64,000 nucleotides of DNA from Blastomussa wellsi. Taxonomy: Eukaryota; Cnidaria; Anthozoa; Scleractinia; Plerogyridae. Below, piece by piece: positions 1 to 12,230 of the stretch. The stretch is from assembly GCA_947652115.1 (NCBI GenBank), contig OX393573.1, positions 7,388,421 through 7,452,420 on the forward strand, written 5' to 3'. A program made the position numbers and the translations under genes. The notes below the pieces were generated by a model. That model was given only the letters and a program-made list of their open reading frames with translations, had not been told where the DNA came from and made no database searches. Position 1 is the stretch's first letter. Each line of letters begins with the position of its first letter.

Positions 1-2133
1 AGAAATCCCTTCCGTGGGGGGTATGGATATTTTCTGGAACCACATAATAACTCCAACATTAATACTAACATCAATACAACTTTAATACAGATACATGCAC
101 ACATACATATAAACAAGAGAAAGAAAAAACTTTTAACGATAAAAAACTGCGATAAAATTTAAAAAGTCGCTTTTTCTACGTAAAGAAAAAACTACAGCAG
201 AAAAAAACTTCTAGGTTTCTATGCTGCTATAAAAATTAAGCTTTAAAAGAGTGGCTTTTCTTTAATTCACCTTTTCGGCATTGGATTTCACATGTAGTAT
301 CAGTGAGACTTATAATGTAAAAAGCCCAGAAAGTTCGGACAGCCGTCGAACACACCTGTGCAATTATAGGGTGGACAAACAGAATTTTCACGACAGAAAG
401 ATGTGCTTATGGTACTTAAAAAACAATCCCAAAAGGCGATTCAGTCACGATCTTCCATTTTCCTGGCATAGTTACACAAAACGAATGAAGGCAAAAGTGG
501 AAATCGATAGATAAAGGCGTGACTCGATCATTCCTGTGTACCAAGGATAGCTACATCTTTTTGATAGAAATGGTCCAACAAAAGAGCACACTGATTCTAT
601 ATTTGCTGTAGCTAGTAAAGAAAGGGTAGGTTCATCCATTTCTACTTTTAAACTCTGTTTGCCATTTGAATTTACTGAAAATATTCAAACAGTGCACGAG
701 TAGTATTAAAACGAAAGGCATCTTGTGAACTGGAGGGGGACGGAGAGAAGCAACAAAATTATCCTTGAATGATCAGTCGCTACACTGTTAATAAAAAGAA
801 GAACATGCAGCCGCCATTTCCCTTTTTTATCTGGCATTAGAGCCCAATGAGGAAAGCATACATTCCATGAATTAAAACTAGGTCGAAAAGCCAAGGGAAT
901 GGACGAGTTTCCTGAACCAATCAAATCTCAAAGCCACGACTCCGGACAGACTAATGAAAAATGCACTAGTAAGAGAATGCAATGTGCAAGTTAGTGAATC
1001 GTTATTAGAAACTGGATCTATTTTCCTAGCTGCTTGCACTTTTTAATTTTATAACAGGAACACGACCTAAATTGTTCTCTAAATGCATTTATGTTGTAAA
1101 CAACAGTTAACTTATCGAGTGAGCAATCTGCATTATTTTGAAGCATTTGGAAGCAATATTTTTGTTAAAAAGTGACCAAAATCTACCAGTGCAAATACCT
1201 TAAGTAATTTTTTAGATGAAGTGACAAAATGATGAATGTAATTATGATGTCAGCTATATATTTTGATGAATTATTACTCATGGTCACTTGTGGTCACTGT
1301 GTGTACTTTTAGACAATCCAATTTGTCTCTGACATGTGACAAGGGGACATGTCGCAGGACAAAATTGCTGTGTTGAATGTGGCAACGCGGCCATTTATGC
1401 AATAATTAACTCTGTACTTTTTATGCCTTGTAAACAGAGCTGGAACTGCTTCTTGTCCAAAAAGAAATCGTAAATATGAATTTTAGGATGATGACATATT
1501 CACATTTAGAAAATACTAGCAAGCAACTGAAATATCTTTATCACCAAAACAGAGGAAGGAATCAGTCATTTCGAAAACAAGTGCAGGTAGCTTCACCAAC
1601 ATATCATGCACATTCACTTCACCGTAGTGCAATGTCTAAACTATTATCAAGGGTTTCGTTCCAGGTATTTTCATTTCATTTTGCATCCGGTCATTCACAC
1701 ACAAAATAATTATTTTGTAGATTTAGTTGACACTAATTATGCTAACTTATGTAATACATTCAACTGAGAAAAAGATTCCTGTCACATATAATAACAATTC
1801 TTTGTCCTTCCCCATCCCCTCCCCCTCCCCTGTCAACTGTAATAACCCGATCTCTGACCTTGACTTTTGATCAGAGAGCATGTGATATGACCACACATTG
1901 AACAAACCAAGGTATGAATAAATCTGAATCAGTCTCTATTTGTACACTCGCACAAATGACAAGTGACAAATGAAGAGAATATGTTAATTTTACACTCTCA
2001 GCCAAGAAAAGACAAATTGACAGGAAGTGTATAATGTATCTAAATATAATGATTAACCCTAGACGTGCCACACCTTTGAGGGAGCATATTTTGCCTCTGC
2101 TGTGCAAGGTTCCCAAATTGTCAGTCCACATAA
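1..2133. other. Intergenic, no gene recognised
   Basis: AT-rich sequence with only short, out-of-context reading frames and no recognisable domain. The first 43 bases hold one copy of a dispersed repeat, listed separately. I see nothing else supportable. Confidence 0.6.
5..43 (-). repeat. Dispersed repeat end, family TGGTTCCAGAAAATATCC
   Basis: On the minus strand this reads GTGGTTCCAGAAAATATCC followed by a C-rich run. Related copies lie at 50044-50092 and 51936-51975, so it is probably the end of an interspersed element. The family is unidentified. Confidence 0.5.
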
Positions 2134-2714
2134 TAAACATTTAAGAATAAAAACCAACGATAAAAATTTCGAATGACGTTTCGATGACTCGCTCATCATT
2201 ATCAAATTCTAAAAAGTTGGATTGTTAAAAGTTCTTTATATATAAGAATGTGTGTGAAGTCTCGTTGCACGTGATTAAAAACTACAAAGTGGAATGTAGT
2301 GAGTGTTAATTAGGTACTAAATAGTTTCGCTTTTATTGAGTCCGATTGAGTGTTCNNNNNNNNNNNNNNNNNNNNNNNNNNNNNNNNNNNNNNNNNNNNN
2401 NNNNNNNNNNNNNNNNNNNNNNNNNNNNNNNNNNNNNNNNNNNNNNNNNNNNNNNNNNNNNNNNNNNNNNNNNNNNNNNNNNNNNNNNNNNNNNNNNNNN
2501 NNNNNNNNNNNNNNNNNNNNNNNNNNNNNNNNNNNNNNNNNNNNNNNNNNNNNNNCCACTTTGTAGTTTTTAATCACGTGCAACGAGACTTCACACACAT
2601 TCTTATATATAAAGAACTTTTAACAATCCAACTTTTTAGAATTTGATAATGATGAGCGAGTCATCGAAACGTCATTCGAAATTTTTATCGTTGGTTTTTA
2701 TTCTTAAATGTTTA
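2134..2714. repeat. 159-bp inverted repeat pair around an assembly gap (Penelope-like terminal repeat suspected)
   Basis: The arm at 2134-2292 is the reverse complement of 2556-2714. The pair encloses 63 bases plus the 200-N gap. Read outward, each arm contains TGATGAGCGAGTCATCGAAA followed by CGTC. This resembles a degenerate hammerhead-type core, as found in the terminal repeats of Penelope-like elements. The first core C is replaced by A and stem II is weak, so activity is doubtful. The gap may hide a hairpin that failed to assemble. Confidence 0.6.
2356..2555. other. Assembly gap, 200 N
   Basis: Exactly 200 N. A second gap of the same length lies at 41556-41755, so this looks like a placeholder rather than a measured length. 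Confidence 0.99.
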
Positions 2715-3149
2715 TCGAAAGCGTCTGTTATTAACATAATAAACAAAAGTGAAATAAATTGACCACTGCTACCTTCCTGTTTTAGTCTCAGCTATTGCAA
2801 CAACTTATTCTTTCTAAAACAACAATGTCAGCTAATTGAGTTTTGGAACTAAAAAACGGACAACTGCTAACTGATAATTATATGTTGCTATAATATTAAT
2901 TGTCAAATCAAATATTTTTTGTAGTATTTTTACTGTCTTGAAACACCTTTCCAGTTAACCAATTGAAGGAAATGGCATTTTCCCCGGACAGCATAAAAGC
3001 GTCATGAACAGCCAAAAACGTCTTACGTTCAATTTTTTAGCCAGGAAGAAAATAAAAAATATAAGCTTAAAAGACCTGAAAGCAGTAGGCTTATAATACA
3101 GCCAACCTGAAGCTTTAAAATCGAAGAAGACCAATCAAACAAAAATTGA

Positions 3150-3525
3150 GGCTACGTTTTCCAATCGACACGGTTTGAACCGCATCGAAAATGACACGGT
3201 TTCGAAGTGTTTACACGGAGCTATCTCACCGTTTCCCCAGTGTTCTTTTGGATAGCCAAGCGCTGCCTTCCGAGCGAATTTCACCATGTTTACTGTTTGA
3301 GAGCCGGCCAATTTCACGCTAATAGGCAATCGTTTTCAACTCGATGCGTTTTCCCAATTTCAGCCGTTTACGCGAGAAATGCAACCGTATCGTTTTGAAA
3401 ACGCTCCACCTTAGACAGCGTTTCCGAAACTACCCGGTTTCAATTCGGCGCCGTGTAAACAAAAGGCGTAAACGCATCGAAAGCGATGCGGTTACAAATG
3501 AAACCGTGTTCGTGTAAACGCAGCC
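3150..3525. mobile_element. Short non-autonomous inverted-repeat element, ~376 bp
   Basis: The left end reads GGCTACGTTTTCC and the right end, reversed, reads GGCTGCGTTTACACG. Both sides continue into ACGGTTT and ACCGCATCG motifs in opposite orientation. No clear target duplication is visible. It has no coding capacity. Confidence 0.55.
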
Positions 3526-4780
3526 TTTCGAGAATGTCTTGTATGCAAGCGTCTCTCTCTCTCTTCGACATTTTGCAAGCCTAAAAGCGAGTATAAAACC
3601 ACTAAGTCAAATAAACTGAATATGAAAGGATAAAAGCACTTAACAAACAGGTAAAGAAGGGAAATAAATGACAGCTCACTCACAAACAGAGATGGACAAC
3701 AGCCGATAATAACTGCTCGCCAACACAATATTCATCCAGTGCGGCACTGTGTAATCTGATAACAGGCGCCAGAAAATGCGCGAAATGTAATTTTGCCGCG
3801 TAGATTATGTATAAATCTTTTTTTCTCATTTTATACTGTGTCGACTAACTTTGAACTGCTTATAAAACCATATTTTTAATAGCGCCTCAACAAAGAAAAT
3901 GTTTTAATATAGTTTGTTGTTCTCGTAATTTATGTCATTCTACGAATGCCAACAGCGCAGCACTTTTTGAAAGAATCCTCAAGAAACGATCTAGGGATAC
4001 TGAAAATAAAACTAAACGCGAAGGCAGTTTTAAAGCTTACCTACCAAATAAATTTCTTTGGCAATTTGTGAATAATTTGCTAGCTCTTTATTACTTTGTG
4101 TGTTGCCGAAGCACCCGAAAGGCAATGAAATAATTTTTACACTGGTTTACAATATTGCATCATACCTTGCTTCGTGTTCGATTCATGTTATCAGTTGCGG
4201 TTGAGTACAGCTTTGCCAATTTTCCGTCAGGTACTGTAAAACGTCAAGCTTATTCATCATCACTTCGGTCGCAAACATGAAGAAAATTCAGCAGTCAAGC
4301 TTAATGTTCACTCACAGAAGGGAGTTTTCAACGAATCGAATGTGCAAGTGTAAAATTAGCATAAAATACCGGCAGCACGGACGGAGAAAATATCGGAATG
4401 TTTCGATGCCAGATAATGAAACAATAACTAGTAATTCAGCATCTGTGGCATTCAGTTGTTTAATTTGGCATTATTATTATTATTATTATTTTCGGTTTTA
4501 TTGTTTTCTTTGTGTGTCCTTCATTGATGATCCCAAAAGAACTGCATTTGCACTGACTAAGCTGCCCTGCTGTCCTATTTCGAAAAAATCTCTTTTTTAT
4601 CAGAGATATTCGAGGTCTTAAAATGTGCAAATTAGCAAACTGATGGCGCAATAGACTGAGTGTAAAGGTATCTCAGTCAACTTTCAAACAAGCCTGATTT
4701 TGAAACATATGACTCCACTCAAAAGACCACTGCAACAAACCGATCAGAAGTGCAGGATCACTTGTAGACCTGGATCAGTA
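3526..4780. other. Intergenic, no gene recognised
   Basis: AT-rich DNA with an ATT microsatellite near 4468-4492. The reading frames here have no recognisable motif. Confidence 0.5.
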
Positions 4781-4782
4781 AA

Positions 4783-5118
4783 TCAGGGACGGCGGAGCCG
4801 GGGGGCTGAAGCCCCCACACTTTTTACGACAATGACAATTTTTTTAGTTTTAGTACAAGGTTCGTATTTACAAAACTTCCAAAATATTGCTGTAACACAA
4901 AAAGTACCTGTCATTTTACACTTATCCAGGTTGTCTTTTTTTAAGAAATAGCTCATGGAGGACGTTGAAAATACCATTTCCGAGCCTCTAGATTTCAAAA
5001 TTTTATGGGGGAGGATGCCCCCAGAGCCCCTAGAAACTCGCGCCACCGGCGCTCATTTTCAAGCCCCCCAAAGCTAGAAATGCAATAGTCGCACGAAATG
5101 CAATAGTCGCACGAATTT
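4783..5118. repeat. G/C-rich dispersed repeat and a short tandem duplication
   Basis: The left part has GGCGGAGCCGGGGGGCTGAA followed by GCCCCC, and the right part has a GGATGCCCCCAGAGCCCCT stretch; this is an interspersed repeat of unknown class. At 5081-5118 the unit GCAATAGTCGCACGAA occurs twice in tandem. Confidence 0.4.
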
Positions 5119-5425
5119 CATGAAACGAGTCGATATTCAGGTAATTCGTTGTCGACACAGTCGTGTTATATAGCTGCAATAAGAAAGATAGATACTTTCA
5201 TTCTTCGAATGAACCACTTCGAAAATATTTGGTTTCCATAAGTATTTGGCGTGATGCTATGGCGAGAGCAGTCGCTTTTTTACACCGAGTGCTGGAAGTA
5301 GAGACATCATGCCAACACCGCCCAATAAGGCCAAGTTTATACGAAAATAAAATGGCCGTCCCTTGAATCCGAAACAAATATTGATACAAAATTAAACGAT
5401 ACATACAAGCGGCAATTTCATTCGT

Positions 5426-5543
5426 TCCTAATTCTGATTGGTGTGAAGTACATCGCTCGTCCACCCATCCATCCACTGAATAGCGACATACGTCGGTACG
5501 CCGACTAAGAGTTATTTTTTTTGAAAAAAAAAAAATAACTCAA
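5426..5543 (+). repeat. Dispersed repeat copy 1 with CATC microsatellite
   Basis: This is about 118 bp starting TCCTAATTCTGATTGGTGTG and ending in AAATAACTCAAT. A second copy lies at 20591-20724. The internal CATC run is much shorter here than in the second copy. Between them lie CTGAATAG and GCCGACTAAGAGTTATTTTT, shared by both. Confidence 0.7.
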
Positions 5544-6555
5544 TAATTGATGAAAAATTATTTTAACATCTTAAAATTCATGTGGAGGAAGTATGACACA
5601 AAACTCGAGTATTGTTTTCGAAAAATGTTGTAAAATGCAACTTTGAAGATCTGAGAAGGTTTCAATAACGACCAATTTATAATGATTACAAAACTAGCGA
5701 ATACTTTTTAACAGTTAACACGATCAACAATCGGCTTGGCAATCTGACTTAGAAAGCATTGGCTAGGCTTCTTACAGATGTTTGGGTTCGTGGCTTGTTT
5801 AGTCAAAGAGCATCAAGTGTATCACAAGAATGATAAAGTTTGATAAGAAACCATACGATTTCCGCATTTTTGCTCGAACGATTTCAGAAATGGAACAAAA
5901 ATCTCAATAAATCAGCAAAATTTTTTGCTGGGTGCAATTTTTTTTAAGAAGTTGGGTCCAGTAAAATGCCAATAACATTCCAGATATTTGTCATCAGTTC
6001 AATCGAATTTAATCATGATATTACTGAATGACAGGAAAAGGTGTTTCCAGAGTTTCATTTCGATTCATTGCCATCGCGCCAAAGCTCAAAAAGATATGAC
6101 ACAAAGTTTGGCACTGACGACGAGTTCGCTCGTAATAACTACATAGCAACCTTTATAATGGAAAATACAATCTTGTTATAACTGTTAAGGTTAGAGTGCA
6201 CGTTCAATGGGTCATTTTTTGCCAAAAAGAATTTTCGGCAACATTAAGAACCTCATTTTAGTCTAATTTTATTTTAAAATATCCTGTGCGAGTTATTGAC
6301 AACAAGAAGATGAAAATCATCTGAAGCAGCGCTATTAAAATTTAACTCAACATTTAATTCAACTGCAGCTTTGATATTAACTGGCATTATTGTTTCCCGT
6401 TTTTGCGTTATATTGAAGCGTGACATCCGACATACGTTACTTGGACGTGAATCATTGCGGGCGCAAGAGAGGCCCGCAACACTAATCTTGACAGTGACCA
6501 GCGGATTGCGTATCACACGTGCGCATCACGTTTATAACACGGCAGTTCAAACCGA

Positions 6556-6786
6556 ATTCTCGTCCCCAGAGGCCGCGATCCTTTTGGTCAGCACCAAGGA
6601 ATCGAGACCTCTGGCCACCCCCAGCTTGTGAGCATGCGCAGAGTACTCGTTCTGTAGTTTTCAGCCAATCAGAATTGTCAGATTCGACAATGAGTCAGTG
6701 ATTCGCGGACTTCCGGTTTTGGAGACGGCCAGAGGTCGTGATTCTTGGTGCTGACCAAAAGGATCGCGGCCTCTGGGGACGAGAAT
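6556..6786. mobile_element. 231-bp foldback element with 10-bp target duplication
   Basis: Inverted ends begin ATTCTCGTCCCCAGAGGCCG and match for about 45 bp. The element is flanked by GTTCAAACCG at 6545-6554 and again at 6787-6796. A 10-bp duplication suits Mutator-like elements; that assignment is inference. Its terminal sequence recurs upstream of both MS4A-like genes. Confidence 0.75.
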
Positions 6787-6961
6787 GTTCAAACCGGAAG
6801 TTGAAATTTTCTTCTTCCACCAAGAACGATCAGAATGCAAAAAATGTGTCAATCACAACAGTTTCACACGTGAGCGCCACGTTTAAAACCTGATGGACAG
6901 CATTGAAAAAAAAAAGTGGCTAAATAAACAACAAAGATGCGTATCAAGAACATGTGTACCA

Positions 6962-8237
6962 GGGACGCGATCCATTGGACCAAAAATTCCGGTTTGAATT
7001 TCCGAAATTTCCGCGTGCAGAAAGGAACGGTATTTTCCACTTGACCGAACCTGTCACGTCAAAATGGTAGGTAAATAATTTACCTCGATAGGTAAATAAG
7101 GGGCGCGATCCATTGGGACGGTCAGTTTCGAAACGTTCGTTTCGAAAGATTTTGGACTACCTCTCGAGGTTGTCCGTTTTTCCGGAAATTTGGAAATTCC
7201 GGAAATTTTTTGTTCCATTTGGCAATTCCACTCAGTTTCGTTTCTCAAAGCTGCTGGATGGAGCTCTCGTCAAGACCCTGAAGTTACAAATGATGATGAC
7301 GGGTATTCCTCCAATTTATGGGAGAGAGGTTCCTTCGTTTCTTCTGTCCATATTTCGAACGAGTGAGCTCAAAATAATTATAAATAAAGGTAAGTTTACT
7401 TCTCCGTTTGAAGCAGCTCGCTGGTTTTACTCTGCCCTCGTTGTTCTGCAGGGTATTTATTGTTAACTTGTAAAATCGCAATACAAACCCTTCATTTTGA
7501 CGTGACCGGTTAGGTCAAGTGGAAAATACCGGGCGCTTTCCATTCGACCAAAAGTTCCGGTTTGAGATTCCAGCTATTCCGTGTGGCGAATGGAACAGTA
7601 TTTTCCGGTTGGTCGCTACCAACCGGTTCCAGGCCATTGCGTTCCAAGTTCCCCCGCCAAAATACAAAATGAATCAAAGCAAAACAAATGTCGGACCGTT
7701 GCCTCTGTTACTTGTTTTCGAGTTGTTAGAAGTCAAAACAAACGACGTTTTTAGCGAAGAAGATTATATTACTTTGTTCACTGTAGCTAGCTGCTGCATG
7801 CGAAGCTTATAAACATTTCTGTGCTACTTACCACTCATAACTGTGGCTATTCCTGCTACATTACGTGTGTAATGATACGGAAGTAAAACCAAAAAGCTTT
7901 CCAAGGCAAATAAGCAAGCCGCTCACCGATATAGAGAAGCCATCAACGAAGCCATCTTGATTTTTGACTGGAATTCTCGCTCGGGGAAACTGGCCCGAGC
8001 AGGAATGGTCGAATGGAACGAAATTTTACGGTTATTTCGATTTTCCGGAATTTTAGGCCAACCTCGCGAGGTACACCCAAAATTTCGGAATGAAATTCCG
8101 GAAAATGTCTGTTCCATTCACTCCCCCACCCGGAATTTCCGGAATTTTTGGTCGAGTGGAAAGCGCCCACTGTTCCTTTCGGCACGTGGAAATTTGGGAA
8201 ATTCAAACCCGAATTTTGGGCCCAATGGATCGCGCCC
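6962..8237. mobile_element. Composite of nested inverted-repeat elements
   Basis: The outer ends (6962-7037 and 8164-8237) are inverted copies beginning GGGCGCGATCCATTGG and continuing through TTTGAATTTCC, CGTG and GAAAGGAAC. An inner pair at 7532 and 8168 begins GGGCGCTTTCCA, continues with TCGACCAAAA, and encloses 637 bp. A third outer-type terminus sits at 7099. The reading frame at 7519-7812 spans the inner element and has no recognised domain. Confidence 0.6.
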
Positions 8238-8302
8238 AAGGCCTACTTTAATTTGATGATAATTAGATTCGGTTATATGCGGTAGATCATGAGCGAATCG
8301 GG

Positions 8303-8375
8303 TGCCCAGAGCCGTTTGTTCCTCGTGCATAGGCCCAGTCGGCTAAGAGGGACAAGCGGCTCTGGGGTCGAGAAT
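8303..8375. mobile_element. Foldback element remnant in the copy-1 promoter region
   Basis: Arms CCCAGAGCCG and CGGCTCTGGGG pair around a short loop and end in CGAGAAT. The ends match the element at 6556-6786, and the remnant is matched position-for-position by 47779-47854 upstream of copy 2. It lies 78 bp before the start codon. A promoter role is inference. Confidence 0.6.
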
Positions 8376-8391
8376 GGGTTGCCTCTTGCAA

Positions 8392-8399
8392 TGACGTCA
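8392..8399. promoter_or_regulatory. CRE-type palindrome TGACGTCA
   Basis: A perfect TGACGTCA lies 54 bp upstream of the start codon of the copy-1 MS4A-like gene. CREB/ATF-family proteins bind this palindrome. Copy 2 has no such site at the equivalent place. A match of 8 bp can occur by chance, so function is inferred from position only. Confidence 0.4.
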
Positions 8400-8453
8400 T
8401 GATTGTTTTGAACTTCCTTGTTGAGTGTGTCCATTCGCATTTTGTTTGTATAA

Positions 8454-8603
8454 ATGATGGCGTATCGAGCTCGTTCTCTTCGAGGTTTAGCCGTCGCGCA
8501 GATGGTATTTGGGGCTTTGATGATCGTGTTTGGAGTTGCTTGTGTTTTTGCTGTAAATCACTGGAGTTCGTACGTTGGTTTTGGAATCTGGGTCGGCATT
8601 TGG
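8454..8603 (+). CDS. MS4A-like copy 1, exon 1
   Basis: Encodes the N-terminus and first membrane helix (LAVAQMVFGALMIVFGVACV) and ends at a Trp codon before the donor GTAAGC. Two ATGs stand in tandem (8454 and 8457). The second aligns with the start of copy 2 (MAYRA), so either may be used. Compared with copy 2, 40 of 49 residues are identical by hand count. Confidence 0.85.
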
Positions 8604-8796
8604 GTAAGCATTGTCACAGACCACTCGACCAGATTGATCGCTGCGCATCATCCCTGATTTTTATTAGTTATATTACGTTTGTTGATTTATGTTATTCCTG
8701 GGTTAGCGATGTTACTATCATTATTCGGCATCAACAATATCTTTATAAGCCCACACTCGAGTCTGGCCCAGTTCGTGATGTTCAAGCAGCTGAAGC

Positions 8797-8951
8797 CCCG
8801 ATCAAACGGTCATGATAGTTGATGATAGTTCCTGCTATCATGTGCGTTTGAACACGAACTACCAAGCACTATCATCGGCTATCATCAACTATCACTCACT
8901 TGTTCAAAATCTTCATGATAATCGCTGATAGTTTTTCCCGTTTGGCCACGC
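8797..8951. repeat. Foldback with iterated TATCATCAACTATC
   Basis: The left side reads ATCAAACGGTCATGATAG and the right side, reversed, reads CCAAACGGGAAAAACTATCA. Between them ATGATAG/CTATCAT words recur in both orientations. It is probably a small non-autonomous element. Confidence 0.45.
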
Positions 8952-10272
8952 GCATAATAGTTGATGACAGTTGGGGAGATAAAACTACATCAACTATCGG
9001 GGAGAGGACAAAACATAGACACCCCCCTCCCCCTCAATGAGCCAGGTCCATGACCCCTTTATCAATTATGGACCAAGTCCATGGACCCCCTCTATGGACC
9101 AGGCCCATGGACCTCCTATTTTTCTACTGACAAAATAAGTAGCAGTAATGAGAAAAATTATTAGCTGCGCGGCTGTACGGCTCGCGCGGGTCTTGCTTTA
9201 CCCTTGGTGCATTCCTGGCATTCCTGTTTTGTTGAGCCAAACATCCACTCGGCCAAATCGTGATCTGGACTTTGAATCACGCAACCTGTGATGTTTATTC
9301 GCCAAAAGCTGTTGAAACATTAATGTACGGAAAATGTTGTGGACATTGTTTTCTCTATTCGTGTATAAAATATATTTTCTTTTGGTTTTATCAAAGCGTT
9401 GGATTTGAAGGGAATATTAAATACACTAAAAAAGGTATTACGTTAGCGAGCTGTGTAGCCGGCCAGTCCGAAACATGTTTAGACATGCAACGTTGATAAA
9501 TGAAGAGCACCATGTCATTCACAGAATTTGTTTACCTTGCAAAAACATAATTCCCACACGTCTTAAAGTGCCTATGAAATGAAAAAACGCGCTATTGAAA
9601 AGTAAGGTTATTTGGAAGGCTTTTAAAAATGAAAAAGAATGGCATTTTCCTTTTTGTGATATCTCCTCCCGTTCCAGAGATATTCAAGATTTTCAAATTA
9701 TGCAAATTAGGTACTGATGACGTCATAAGGTGTGATTGTATGGGTGCAAAAACACAAAATATAGCATATCTCGTTAGCTGTCATTTATTTTGAATTTTAA
9801 GTTCTCGTTTAAGACTAGTTTGCTATCTGTTAAGTGTTAAATACACAGTTTAATGTGTCAAGCGGTATGCCACAAAGACCAAAGAGACAAATTATATTTG
9901 ATGACTTCTTGTCTTAGAGGATTGCAATGTTTGACCTTATTCACGGCCGAGTATCGTGTCATGTATCTGAATGTCACACCTCAACATAATGCAATTTTTG
10001 CTGAATCACAATACCATGAACGGGGAATGATGTTGAAAGGCCTGTCTGCTTTCCAGTTGCTTTTTCGAGTAAAATAACAGTCATTTATAATATCTACTTC
10101 TCATATTTGCTGAATTTTTCCCTCTTCGACTTTCGAGTGAACAGACTTTCGTTTTTCGGCCATTAAGCAAGAGTTTGTGTTTATTTATACAGTAAAATAG
10201 ATATTTGCAAGTCTCAGCAGGAATTTGACATGATGCAACTTATACTATAGCTCTAATGTCTAGTCCGACTCC

Positions 10273-11030
10273 TGAAAATGATTGAATGTTGACTGATGAC
10301 CAGCTAAATGAATAATGATGAACGTTTCTGATTTCGGATATGCTTTCAAAAGTCTGCATTTGACAAGACAAATACTCGCGTGCCTGTCGCGTGAACTCCT
10401 AACCTGTTCCAGGTCTTCGAAGCCTGGCTAGTGAACCCCATGAAGCCAGAGACAATGAGCTATAATAAAATCAACATTTGAGTTTTTAATTGTGGTCGCC
10501 GTTTCAACATTAAAATGCCTGCTTTGGAATGGATATCATGCTGCAGTTCTTATCCCGCCAGGAAATCGCGAACTCTTTAGTGAGCGAAAAGCAAAACAGT
10601 CCTCGAAAAGTGTAGTTTAAAAACTTCATGGGCATACTTGTCCCTACTCGGCTTGCAACTGTTGTCGGCAGGGGTTCGATCACACAATAATCCAAGTATT
10701 CCAGTGAATAGAAATTTGGCGAATAGTCTGCTGGCTTTTGACGAGTGTGAAATGTATTTTTCAGCACTTGTTTTGTAGTGAGTGCGAAATATAATATTGC
10801 TGTGAACCTGGGAACTTCGAGTCACGCAACATTTCAAGTTTTCTAAAATCAAGATATAAATCGTTTATTGCATGTCACGAAAGGCCACTTCTGTTGGGCG
10901 AAAACATGGAAAACTTTTTTTATATATATTATACTGCTAATAATGTCCTGAAAATGATCTAATGTTGACTGATGACTGGCTATAAATAAATAAATATATA
11001 AATACTGACAAACATTTCTGATTTCAAACT
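10273..11030 (+). repeat. Direct repeat pair (10273-10340, 10946-11030)
   Basis: Both copies share CCTGAAAATGAT, then AATGTTGACTGATGAC, and then ACATTTCTGATTTC or a close variant. They are diverged members of an interspersed family and carry no gene. Confidence 0.45.
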
Positions 11031-12069
11031 CGAGGAACTTCTTGAAGCAATACCCTGTCAATACCCTGTTTAAGACAGACTCGCTTGAAACTGCAAAGGC
11101 CTCTTAATGATAATGCTGCCAGTTGACGTAGGATCTACAAGAGACCTAATCAGCCAAAAATAAACTGTAACACAAACATCACTGCAAGGCTGATACTACA
11201 TGAAAAAGTTGACTTTGCGAGACAACAATACGACAGAAACGGATAATGCAGGGCTACAACCGCGGACAGCTTACATATAAGCGTGTGGTTCTACGTTCCT
11301 AGTTCAGATCCCCTTCCTTAGATTTGAAAGGTGCACCCACGTGACAGTTCCCAAGATTCGAAAGGTGTCATTCAAATGATGTTGAAACAGTTATAAAGCT
11401 GTGGTTGAGGGCTTCTTTATCACCGTTTGAGCAGGAAATCAACAAACGCTTAATATGCACAAGTTCTCACATTCCGCAAAATCTACCAAATTACTTTTTT
11501 GACGGGCAGGCAAGAATAACCACTAATCCGTGGTGGATCCAGGGTCTAGAATGCGTGCCGCCCTGCGATTATCTTTCTGGTAAATCAGGTAACCTTCTTG
11601 CGACAAGAAAGAAGTTGAATATACCTTTTTAAGCGCAAAAATGGAGTTTAAAAATATAAGCAGGCACTTAAATCGCGTGGCTTTAAGCTCTATGAGCTTC
11701 TTGTTTATAGTAAGAATGGATTTGACAGGCCCACACAGATCCTACATTTGTGACATTGGTTCATTTACCGTTCTGTATATTAAGTCGGGCTTCCAACCTA
11801 TTGCTTCTCGTTTAATATAATAGTTTATGAAGGGCACTATATTATTTGGAGGCATTTTAACAATGCGGATGTTTAGAGGTCACAGCTAAAGTTCTGTATG
11901 GTTTCCCGTCAGTATACCTGTGAACTCTCACGCATTATACGCAAGTCTCATGCCTGCAGATCTAAAATTGTGATCTCACGCAATCAGACCAATTTCTCAC
12001 GCCTAACTGACAATAGCGAAGGTACTTGCTTAATAAAACCAATTGAATAAAAATTCATTTAAACTCTTT

Positions 12070-12230
12070 CTACACCTTCGGTTATCTTCAGAAGTCATTG
12101 GAAAATCTTTGGCAATCTTCGGAAGTCGTCAGGAAATCTTTGGCAATCTTCAGAAGTCGTCGGAAATCATCGGCGATCTTTGGAAGTCTTCAGAAATCTT
12201 TGGAAGCCGTCGGTTAATCTTCGGAAATTC
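12070..12230 (+). repeat. Degenerate short tandem array
   Basis: About a dozen imperfect units such as GGAAATCTTTGG and AGAAGTCGTC alternate. The array gives a spurious Ile/Phe/Gly/Ser-rich reading frame, which I do not regard as a gene. Confidence 0.5.

Noticed and set aside
7113..7812. Frames of 97-117 residues within the composite repeat
   Set aside because: They span inverted-repeat termini and show no recognisable motif.
8604..8815. Reading frames running past the exon 1 donor (to 8657 or 8815)
   Set aside because: The paralogue and the GTAAGC donor show that coding stops at 8603; the extension is intron.
10660..10700. tRNA-like GGGGTTCGATCAC word
   Set aside because: It looks like a T-arm, but no acceptor, D-arm or anticodon partner is found at proper spacing.
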